Assembly: GCA_033977485.1 (NCBI GenBank) | Contig: CM066992.1 | Location: 102,188,140 to 102,252,139 of the forward strand | Length of the DNA stretch: 64,000 nt | Direction: 5' to 3' | From: Hydrangea macrophylla | Taxonomy: Eukaryota > Streptophyta > Magnoliopsida > Cornales > Hydrangeaceae | Part shown: piece by piece, positions 55,129-64,000 of the stretch | Layout: every line of letters starts with the position of its first letter | Position numbering within the stretch: the first letter of the stretch is position 1 | The notes under the pieces: model-generated | Database searches by the model: none | Seen by the model: only the letters and a program-made list of their open reading frames with translations | What the model was told of the DNA's origin: nothing | Translations under genes and position numbers: made by a program

Positions 55129-58100
55129 ATGGATAGGTACCGTTCTCTCGATTTTATGGCTGGAAGAAATCTCCGGAATCGTCCCGCTATTGAAGATGCA
55201 CCCCCGGTAATAGATCCAACCGGAATGTTCGAGGCTTTTGTAAGAAGATTGGAGAGGGTTAGTGATCAGAATGCAAGGAACAATAATCAGAATGGGAATC
55301 ACAACGGGAATGGGAGACAAGCCCACCAGACTGGAGACAAGCTTCTCAAGGAGTTTCGCGCTCTACGACCTGAGTATTTTGCGGGGACTGATGAACCCTG
55401 GCAAGCGGAACAGTGGCTACGCCAGATGGAGCGTATCTTTGAGACCATAGAGTGCACTGATCTGGAGAAGAAGCGTCTGGCTATCTTTCAGCTGTCTTAT
55501 GCAGCGGCTGATTGGTGGGATGCTGAAAAGGCGACCATCGGGGAAGAAGCTGCAAGGAGAATGCCATGGGTGGTGTTCAAGGAAAGGTTTCTCGAGAAGT
55601 ATTTCCCTGAAGAAGAGAAGGACAAGAGGGAGAAAGAGTTTATGGAGTTGACTCAAGGGAATCTGACTGTCCGTGAGTACACTACTCGATTTGAGCGTCT
55701 GTCTCGCTTTGCTCCACATATGGTGGACACACCCCAGAAGAAAATCAAGAAGTATCACCGGGGTCTCAACCTGTCTCTCCGACATTTGACTATGGGGCAT
55801 CTGGGCCAGTCATTTGAAGCTCTGGTGAGATTGGCTACGGGGTTAGAAAATGATGGTTGTCAGAATTCGAAGCCGCTTGGAAATCGACCTCTGCAGAAGG
55901 GTTATTCTGGACAGAAATCAGGGTACCCTCAAGGACAGAAAAGGACCTGGGATGGAGGAAAGAAACCTCAGCAGACACAAGCAGTTCAGCAGTATCAGCC
56001 TCTAGCAATAAAAGGAGCCAAAAACAATAACTGCTTCAATTGTGGAGTTCCTGGTCACCGAGCTAAAGATTGCAGAGCACCTAGGCGTGTGGATCGTCCA
56101 GGAGTCGTGTGCTATAACTGTGGCATGCCCGGTCACATAAGTCCGGACTGCAAGGCTCCCAGGAAAGGTAACTATGGTCAGCAAGGACAGGCCCGTCTGA
56201 ATGCTGTTATTCCCGAGGCTGCTGGCTATGAGGAGACAGGGTATGAAGAAGGTACCAATGAGGAGGGACCGCCCGAGCAACGAGCAGTGGAAGGTACTCT
56301 AACCTTGTTTAACTCTCATGTTAAAGTTTTATTTGACACGGGTGCTACACATTCCTTTATATCTGTGAAGATTGTTCAGAAGTTGGGTATAGTACCGCAA
56401 CGTTTAGATGAAGCTTTGAGTGCTGTCTCACCCTTAGGGACCACAGTCAAGTTATTACATGTATGTAAGTATTGTCCTCTACGGATTGAAGACCATGAAC
56501 TTTTGGCGAGATTGGTGGTTCTGTCGATGAAGGAGTTCGATATAATCCTGGGAATGGATTGGCTCGAGAAGAATCATGCGAAGTTGGATTGTGCAAGGAA
56601 GAAGATCACATTTGTGGACAAGGGGAATCAACTCTTCGATTTCCAATGTAACCCTTCGGGTGATATGTTCCTCACTAGATGCCTAGCAAACATTGAGGTT
56701 GTCAGTGCAGAGGTGACAGTATCATCAATCCCGGTGATCAAGGAATTTGAGGAAGTATTCCGAGATATTTCAGGATTACCGCCAGAAAGGGACATAGAAT
56801 TCTGTGTGGAATTGGTGCCAGGTACTCGACCTATAACCAAGGTTCCCTATAGGATGGCCCCTACTGAGTTGTTGGAGCTGAAAGAACAAGTTCAAGAACT
56901 TGAGAAATTGGGTTTTGTTCGTCCAAGTACTTCACCCTGGGGAGCACCAGTGTTGTTTGTGAAGAAGAAGGATGGGACAATGCGGTTGTGTATTGACTAC
57001 CGAGAACTGAATAAGGTTACTATCAAGAATAAGTATCCCTTACCTCGGATAGACGATCTGTTTGATCAGTTGCAAGGAGCCACGACCTTTTCTAAGATTG
57101 ATCTACGGTCAGGGTATCACCAGTTGAGGGTGCGGAAGGAAGACATACCTAAGACTGCTTTCAGGACGAGATACGGGCACTATGAGTTCTTAGTGATGCC
57201 GTTTGGGATGACGAATGCTCCGGCTGTGTTTATGGACTTGATGAACAGAGTATTCAAGCCCTATTTGGATCAATTCGTTATTGTCTTTATTGATGATATT
57301 TTGATCTATTCCAAGTCAGAGGAAGAGCACGAACAACATCTAAGGATCGCGTTGCAGACTCTCAAGGATCACCGCCTGTATGCTAAATTCAGCAAGTGTG
57401 AATTCTGGCTTCAGGAAGTTAAGTTCCTCGGGCATGTGATCTCACAACAAGAAATCGCAGTTGACTCTTCAAAGACCGATGCAGTGGCAAATTGGACTCG
57501 GCCGACCAATGCTACAGAAGTCAGAAGTTTTCTGGGACTAGCTGGTTACTATCGGAGATTTGTAGAGGGTTTCTCGAAGATAGCAGCCCCGTTAACTGGG
57601 TTGACTAAGAAAGTTTTGAAGTTTGAATGGACTGATAAGCATGAACGCGCTTTTCTGGAATTGAAAGAGAGATTGACAACAGCGCCAGTGCTTGCGATAC
57701 CAAAGGATGGTGAGAAGTTCACTATTTTTAGTGACGCCTCGTATCAAGGATTGGGATGTGTCCTTATGCAAGACGGAAAGGTCATCGCGTATGGTTCACG
57801 ACAGTTGAAGCCAAATGAATTGAATTACCCAACTCATGATTTGGAGCTGGCAGCAGTAGTGTTCGCGCTTAAGATCTGGAGACATTACCTCTATGGGGAG
57901 AAGTTTGATTTCTTCTCAGACCACAAAAGCCTTAAGTATTTGTTTACTCAGAAGGAGTTAAACATGAGGCAACGTCGGTGGATGGAACTGATCAAGGACT
58001 ATGACTTCACATTAGAGTACCACCCTGGTAAGGCTAACGTAGTCGCTGACGCCCTAAGCCGGAAACCTCAAGGAATGATTGCTTCATTGATGTTGAGGGA

Positions 58101-59628
58101 ATGGGAAGCCTTGGAGACAATCGCAGAATTTGATGTGCAGATTTCAGAGGGAAGTGCCGGGCAGCACTTTGGATGCCTCATGGTACAACCAACACTTGTG
58201 AGTCGAATCATCGAAGCCCAGAAGGAAGATGAGAAGTTTCAAGTATGGTTCGCAAAGATGTCAGAAAAGGACCCTACAGAATGGAAGGTTGGGGCCGATG
58301 GAGGATACCGATGTCGAGACAGATTGTGTGTGCCAGATTCAGGAGATTTGAGAAAAGATATTCTCGAAGAAGCACATAAATCGAGACTGACAGTACACCC
58401 AGGAGGAACAAAGATATATAAGGATTTGAAGAGAAATTTCTGGTGGGAAGGGATGAAGCGAGAAGTAGCCGAGTTTGTGTCTAAATGTTTGACCTGTCAA
58501 CAAGTGAAGGCCGAACATCAGAGACCCTCAGGATTGTTGCAACCCTTACCTGTTCCAGGATGGAAGTGGGAACACATAACTATGGATTTCGTGGTTGGAT
58601 TACCCCGGTCACAACAGAATCATGACGCGATTTAGGTAATTGTGGATCGTTTGACGAAGTCCGCACACTTCATCGCGTACAATATGACTTACCCAGTAGA
58701 AAGGATGAGTTGAATGTATCTACAGCAAGTGGTGCGACTGCACGGTGCACCTGTGTCAATTGTATCAGACCGCGATGCACGTTTTACCTCGGGATTTTGG
58801 GAAAGTTTGCAGAAGGCTATGGGAACTTCGCTCAAGATGAGTACTGCATTCCATCCTCAGACCGATGGACAGACCGAGCGTGTTAATCAGATTATGGAAG
58901 ATATGCTCAGAGCTTGTGCAATCGACTTTGAAGAGTCTTGGGAGACGCACTTGCCGTTGGTCGAATTTGCGTATAACAACAGTTATCACTCAAGTATTAG
59001 AATGGCACCGTTTGAGGCATTGTACGGACGGCCATGTCGATCTCCATTGTGTTGGGCAGAAGTGGGAGACACAGAACTTTTGGGACCAGATTTGGTGAGA
59101 GAAACCAATGAGAAGATTTCACTGGTCAGAGAAAGAATGAGAACTGCACAGAGTAGACACAAGAGTTATGCGGATCGGCGTCGAAAGGATTTGGAGTTCA
59201 GTATCGGAGATCACGTACTCCTTAAGGTTTCACCTGTTCGGGGAGTAGTACGTTTTGGTCAGAAAAGAGGAAAGTTGGCACCTCGTTTCATCGGGCCATT
59301 TGAGATATTGGAGCGAGTTGGAACAGTGGCTTATCGACTCGCGTTGCCACCAAAGATGTCTGGTGTTCATAACGTATTCCATGTCTGTATGTTAAGGAAA
59401 TACATACGGGATCCTTCACATGTGGTTAATTTTGATGATATTGAGACGAGTCAGAATGTTGTCTACAAGGATAGACCTGTGAGGATTCTTGACCAGAGTA
59501 TCAAGAGGCTCAGAAGAAGAGACGTTCCTTTGGTTAAGGTTCAGTGGAGGCATCATGACGAGGGAGAAGCGTCGTGGGAGTTAGAGTCAGACATGAGGAC
59601 TAGATACCCCGAGTTGTTTCAGGATTAG
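55129..59628 (+). pseudogene. Chromovirus gag-pol, two nonsense changes in integrase
   Basis: One frame of 1,500 codons from ATG 55129 to TAG 59626-59628. Gag occupies the first ~300 residues, with two CCHC knuckles ([14 protein letters not shown] from Cys302; [14 protein letters not shown] from Cys328). Protease DTGA is at 403-406. Reverse transcriptase spans about 560-780 with the active-site FIDDI (Asp722, Asp723). RNase H starts near 865 (SDAS, Asp869). Integrase has HHCC (His1083, His1090, then CLTC), catalytic Asp1153, Asp1214 and Glu1250. A chromodomain-type end (VKVQWRHHDEGEASWELE) closes it. In-frame stops TAG at 58633-58635 (where relatives have Trp) and TGA at 58711-58713 cut the integrase between its first and second catalytic Asp. 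Both fit G-to-A or C-to-T changes from cytosine methylation. All other domains are intact. Confidence 0.92.
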
Positions 59629-59659
59629 TTAGCTCAGATTTCGGGACGAAATCTCTGTT

Positions 59660-59672
59660 AAGGTGGGTAGAG
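59660..59672 (+). other. Polypurine tract before LTR2
   Basis: AAGGTGGGTAGAG directly precedes LTR2, after the conserved GGGACGAAATCTC motif. This is the expected plus-strand primer for internal region 1. Confidence 0.75.
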
Positions 59673-62126
59673 TGTAACACCCTGTATTTTCTTTTCCATT
59701 AATAAATGAATATTTTCATTTTAATTTCTCCTTATAATATATATATCTGGGGTCAAATTGTAATTTTCAAAGATATGGAAAATATTTTCTGTGGTTTCAA
59801 AATCAATATCTATATTTTTGTACAAACCGGGAATTTATTCCTACGCAAAAATAATTTTCAGTGCTTTTATATCAACCGTAAAATACCAGTTTTGGTCTTA
59901 ATCTGCGTTATACTGCGTTTTGGGTGTGGGAGCACGTGAGCTCAACCACACCGGGAGAAATCTCCCTATAACTTGGAGCCTACTCATATCAGTTTATATA
60001 TATTTGTGTATTAACTCTCAAAAACCTCACAGTCTCTCAATTCACTCTCTATCCCTCTCAATTTCTCTATTACTCTCTCTATTCTCTCTATCACTCTCCT
60101 GATCACTCTCTCAAGAACACACATAACACACATACAGTATATACATACTCATACACACATAAATAGTTATATATATATATATATATATTTGGAGAGCAAA
60201 ATCAAGAACGGAGGAAAATCCTCAACGACGGATATTACGGCGGAAGTTCTCGGCTTTTAATTTTCTGTATAATCGTCTCTGTGAGTATTATAAACTCACT
60301 CGCCATGTTTATATATGCGTATTTCAGTATATATAAGTGTGTATATGTGTATATATATGTATTTCACCATTGAAGCTTGAAATTGGAGTTTTGTAAAACT
60401 CAATCAAATTCAAATCCGTGAATTGGAAACGAAAGATCTTTGTCCCAATAAGCTGTGGTTCGAATCCTACGCAATAATTCATCCGTATCACGACGAACGG
60501 TTGATTTAAAGTTTTGACACTCTAACTTTAATCGTGAAAATTAAGCGATACAATCCATATTAGTTAAAATTGATCGCGTATTCTTAATCTACGCGGAAAA
60601 CCGAGGAGATCCATATATTACATGTCCTGGTACGAACAGAATTTGAAAATGGGTAAATTTCAGTCCAGGAATTGAAAACAGGGGAAAAACGAAGAAGATG
60701 ACATTCTGCAAGAACTCGTGCGCGCGACCCGCTCGCGCGAGGCTCGCTCGCGCGGACCATTCCCCCCCTTCGCGCGCGCGATCCTTCGCGCGCGCGACCC
60801 GCTCGCGCGACCTAGCAGTTTGAGCAGTTTCTGTATTTTCTTATTAGGGACTGTTTGGAAAATATTTTAAAAGTTTTTAAAGAACTGTTTGGCAAAAATA
60901 ATGTTTTAAAGGTCTATGTTTTAAGAATTGTACAAACAAGAACAACTAAGGTCAAAATTTATTCTCGTACGATTATCCGGCTTTGTGATTTATTAATGGT
61001 GTTATTTATGAAACATTGACATACATAAAAGGGTTGAGGTTGGGTCAACATGCATGTGTGTGAGAAAGCGTGAAAAGAGTAAAGGGTGGCAGTTTGGTGT
61101 GTGACCTCAATATCGATCGGATAGTATTCCTGGTATTGGAGGTGATAGTGTTGTGTACGACTTAGATATCGATCGGATAGTATTCCTGGTATCTAAGGCG
61201 CGTGTTTCGGATATTGATCGGATAGTATTCCTAATATCCTAAGCGATGGTGATAGTGTTGTGTACGACTTAGATATCGATCGGATAGTATTCCTGGTATC
61301 TAAGGCGCGCGTTTCGGATATTGATCGGATAGTATTCCTGATATCCGGAGCGATGGTTGGTTGTGATCGGTCTAGATATCGATCGGATAGTATTCCTGGT
61401 ATCTGATGCAGTAGTGTGGTGTGTGACTTCAATACCGATCGGATAGTATTCCTGGTATTGGAGGCGATAGTGTAGCGTGTGAATTTGATGACTGAATACT
61501 TATTACTCCTGGTAGCTGAAATGATGTGTTGATTGAATTGGATTGTTCTAAAGGAAAGTATTGGCAAAATAAGATGTTTCACAATTCATGTACAATTTCG
61601 TATTTACTTCTTACTATATTCCCCCGTGATTCATGTTGGAATTGGAACCTTGAATCTATTGCTTTTAAAGTTAAATTGCACCGTTGTTTATATGCTTATA
61701 TATACATTGCGAGCACTTGTTTATTTTACTCACCAGCTTTCATAAGCTGACGGCGTTGATGCGTCCTAGACTGTATGTCCAGATTTTCAGGAGCAGGAGC
61801 AGCCAGGGTACTTCGACTATGCTAGTTAGAGGCAGGGAACTTCCCAGGAGGCTGCTTATTATTTTCCTATGTCTTTCATTTTTGAAGTTGTAATAGACTG
61901 GAGAATAGTTTTTGAATAAGGGCGTTTTGTGCCTAAGACATTGACTTATGTAATAGTTTAGTAAGTTTTAAATTTCGGAGCTTATGTTTATTAGTATCCT
62001 TTCTTTTAGAAATGTTGTTAAGTTATTTGTTTGCAGGGACAATTGGTCATACTCACTTGTCACGACCTACGAGTCCATAAAGGAAATTAAATGCTTTCCT
62101 GAATTATGCTACGTCGGGGCGTGACA
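59673..62126 (+). repeat. Chromovirus LTR2 (shared by both units)
   Basis: 2,454 bp. It is both the 3' LTR of internal region 1 and the 5' LTR of internal region 2, because a primer binding site follows it rather than flanking DNA. TATA box near 59994-60006, a longer TA run at 60167-60187, fewer CpG units (60716-60812), and the same seven hairpins at 61108-61460. Confidence 0.92.
61108..61460 (+). repeat. Seven-hairpin minisatellite in LTR2
   Basis: Identical in unit order, loops and arms to 53937-54289, so it has not been scrambled since the two LTRs separated. Confidence 0.9.
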
Positions 62127-62133
62127 GGCTTTT

Positions 62134-62146
62134 TGGTATCAGAGCC
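62134..62146 (+). other. Primer binding site, internal region 2
   Basis: TGGTATCAGAGCC after LTR2. Its presence here shows that a second internal region begins. Confidence 0.88.
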
Positions 62147-62299
62147 AGGTTATGGCTTGACCAATTGTCCAGAACACATAGGATCTCCCGTTAAGATAGA
62201 ATTAAGATAAGATAGTTCAACTTCATTCCGTGTTTAGTCATTTCCTATCGTTTAGAATTTTCCTTCTTCTCGAGAGGTTGACCGAATTCTTGTTGATCA

Positions 62300-64000
62300 A
62301 TGGATAGGTACCGTTCTCTCGATTTTATGGCTGGAAGAAATCTCCGGAATCGTCCCGCTATTGAAGATGCACCCCCGGTAATAGATCCAACCGGAATGTT
62401 CGAGGCTTTTGTAAGAAGATTGGAGAGGGTTAGTGATCAGAATGCAAGGAACAATAATCAGAATGGGAATCACAACGGGAATGGGAGACAAGCCCACCAG
62501 ACTGGAGACAAGCTTCTCAAGGAGTTTCGCGCTCTACGACCTGAGTATTTTGCGGGGACTGATGAACCCTGGCAAGCGGAACAGTGGCTACGCCAGATGG
62601 AGCGTATCTTTGAGACCATAGAGTGCACTGATCTGGAGAAGAAGCGTCTGGCTATCTTTCAGCTGTCTTATGCAGCGGCTGATTGGTGGGATGCTGAAAA
62701 GGCGACCATCGGGGAAGAAGCTGCAAGGAGAATGCCATGGGTGGTGTTCAAGGAAAGGTTTCTCGAGAAGTATTTCCCTGAAGAAGAGAAGGACAAGAGG
62801 GAGAAAGAGTTTATGGAGTTGACTCAAGGGAATCTGACTGTCCGTGAGTACACTACTCGATTTGAGCGTCTGTCTCGCTTTGCTCCACATATGGTGGACA
62901 CACCCCAGAAGAAAATCAAGAAGTATCACCGGGGTCTCAACCTGTCTCTCCGACATTTGACTATGGGGCATCTGGGCCAGTCATTTGAAGCTCTGGTGAG
63001 ATTGGCTACGGGGTTAGAAAATGATGGTTGTCAGAATTCGAAGCCGCTTGGAAATCGACCTCCGCAGAAGGGTTATTCTGGACAGAAATCAGGGTACCCT
63101 CAAGGACAGAAAAGGACCTGGGATGGAGGAAAGAAACCTCAGCAGACACAAGCAGTTCAGCAGTATCAGCCTCTAGCAATAGAAGGGGCCAAAAACAATA
63201 ACTGCTTCAATTGTGGAGTTCCTGGTCACCGAGCTAAAGATTGCAGAGCACCTAGGCGTGTGGATCGTCCAGGAGTCGTGTGCTATAACTGTGGCATGCC
63301 CGGTCACATAAGTCCGGACTGCAAGGCTCCCAGGAAAGGTAACTATGGTCAGCAAGGACAGGCCCGTCTGAATGCTGTTATTCCCGAGGCTGCTGGCTAT
63401 GAGGAGACAGGGTATGAAGAAGGTACCAATGAGGAGGGACCGCCCGAGCAACGAGCAGTGGAAGGTACTCTAACCTTGTTTAACTCTCATGTTAAAGTTT
63501 TATTTGACACGGGTGCTACACATTCCTTTATATCTGTGAAGATTGTTCAGAAGTTGGGTATAGTACCGCAACGTTTAGATGAAGCTTTGAGTGCTGTCTC
63601 ACCCTTAGGGACCACAGTCAAGTTATTACATGTATGTAAGGATTGTCCTCTACGGATTGAAGACCATGAACTTTTGGCGAGATTGGTGGTTCTGTCGATG
63701 AAGGAGTTCGATATAATCCTGGGAATGGATTGGCTCGAGAAGAATCATGCGAAGTTGGATTGTGCAAGGAAGAAGATCACATTTGTGGATAAGGGGAATC
63801 GACTCTTCGATTTCCAATGTAACCCTTCGGGTGATATGTTCCTCACTAGATGCCTAGCAAACATTGAGGTTGTCAGTGCAGAGGTGACAGTATCATCAAT
63901 CCCGGTGATCAAGGAATTTGAGGAAGTATTCCGAGATATTTCAGGATTACCGCCAGAAAGGGACATAGAATTCTGTGTGGAATTGGTGCCAGGTACTCGA
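62300..64000 (+). CDS. Chromovirus gag-protease, second copy (runs off window)
   Basis: Open for 567 codons from ATG 62300 to the last base, covering gag, both zinc knuckles, the DTGA protease and the start of the region before reverse transcriptase. It matches the first copy with only a few substitutions: a Lys-to-Glu before the first knuckle (63182), a Tyr-to-Asp near 63640, a Gln-to-Arg near 63799. No break is seen in this part. Whether the integrase stops of copy 1 are shared cannot be judged, as that part lies outside the window. Confidence 0.88.
   Translation, partial: MDRYRSLDFMAGRNLRNRPAIEDAPPVIDPTGMFEAFVRRLERVSDQNARNNNQNGNHNGNGRQAHQTGDKLLKEFRALRPEYFAGTDEPWQAEQWLRQMERIFETIECTDLEKKRLAIFQLSYAAADWWDAEKATIGEEAARRMPWVVFKERFLEKYFPEEEKDKREKEFMELTQGNLTVREYTTRFERLSRFAPHMVDTPQKKIKKYHRGLNLSLRHLTMGHLGQSFEALVRLATGLENDGCQNSKPLGNRPPQKGYSGQKSGYPQGQKRTWDGGKKPQQTQAVQQYQPLAIEGAKNNNCFNCGVPGHRAKDCRAPRRVDRPGVVCYNCGMPGHISPDCKAPRKGNYGQQGQARLNAVIPEAAGYEETGYEEGTNEEGPPEQRAVEGTLTLFNSHVKVLFDTGATHSFISVKIVQKLGIVPQRLDEALSAVSPLGTTVKLLHVCKDCPLRIEDHELLARLVVLSMKEFDIILGMDWLEKNHAKLDCARKKITFVDKGNRLFDFQCNPSGDMFLTRCLANIEVVSAEVTVSSIPVIKEFEEVFRDISGLPPERDIEFCVELVPGTR

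Larger units (their letters stand above)
52447..64000 (+). mobile_element. Young chromovirus (Tekay/Del-like) in LTR-internal-LTR-internal array
   Basis: LTR1 52447-54955, internal region 1 54956-59672, LTR2 59673-62126, internal region 2 62127 to the window end. The left target base pairs are probably CACTG (52442-52446); the right end is not visible. Both internal regions begin with an initiator-tRNA primer site and the same gag start. LTR and internal copies differ by well under 1% by eye, apart from microsatellite and CpG-repeat length. The chromodomain end, the domain order gag-PR-RT-RH-INT-chromodomain and the single long frame identify a Ty3 chromovirus, most like the Tekay/Del clade. 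Confidence 0.92.

Overview
This is nuclear DNA of a flowering plant, most likely a eudicot. It is AT-rich with short GT-AG introns, TA and GA microsatellites, plant-type retrotransposons (Athila, chromovirus, Ty1/copia), Au-type SINEs, Tourist, hAT and Mutator-like small elements, and an intronless ARMADILLO REPEAT ONLY (ARO) gene. I cannot name the species. Host genes are few: the 3' end of a spliced gene at 1-251, an intact small J-domain co-chaperone at 1493-1837, a doubtful first exon at 25739-25869, and an intact ARO scaffold protein at 45983-47920. The rest is mostly transposable elements and their remains.

Layout. 0.25-3.6 kb: host promoter plus small repeats. 3.6-12.45 kb: a complete-ended Athila-type element (TSD GTAAG, two LTRs of about 1,476 bp) with a broken gag-protease region and no reverse transcriptase, RNase H or integrase. 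14.4-15.0 kb: a solo LTR (TSD TCACA). 16.6-17.0 kb: two fold-back elements inside a TA microsatellite. 17.2-23.1 kb: a degenerate Ty1/copia element on the minus strand (TSD AGATT), with its reverse transcriptase split by a 1.65-kb LTR-like insert rich in CCAATCGATTGG palindromes. 26-32.9 kb: a decayed chromovirus with a 4.85-kb 3' LTR. 33-45 kb: an accessory zone of MITEs, SINEs, a solo LTR, hAT-like elements and a retroposed fragment with a 15-bp target duplication. 45.6-48 kb: the ARO gene. 49.4-52.4 kb: a minus-strand SINE, a Mutator-like MITE and a half MITE. 52.4 kb to the end: a very young chromovirus (Tekay/Del-like) arranged LTR-internal-LTR-internal, i.e. a tandem array sharing LTRs that runs off the window.

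The most interesting signals are in non-coding parts of the retroelements. (1) Both young chromovirus LTRs carry seven tandem hairpins with an invariant 17-nt loop and 7-bp stems that covary between copies. The old chromovirus LTR at 28-33 kb has a different loop but a similar design. (2) A CpG-dense 20-mer (CGCGACCCGCTCGCGCGAGG) is identical in the LTRs of the Athila element and of the unrelated chromovirus. (3) A family of small elements has repeatedly inserted into TA microsatellites. (4) The Athila LTR pair is divergent in U3 but nearly identical in R-U5. All percentages and comparisons were made by eye.
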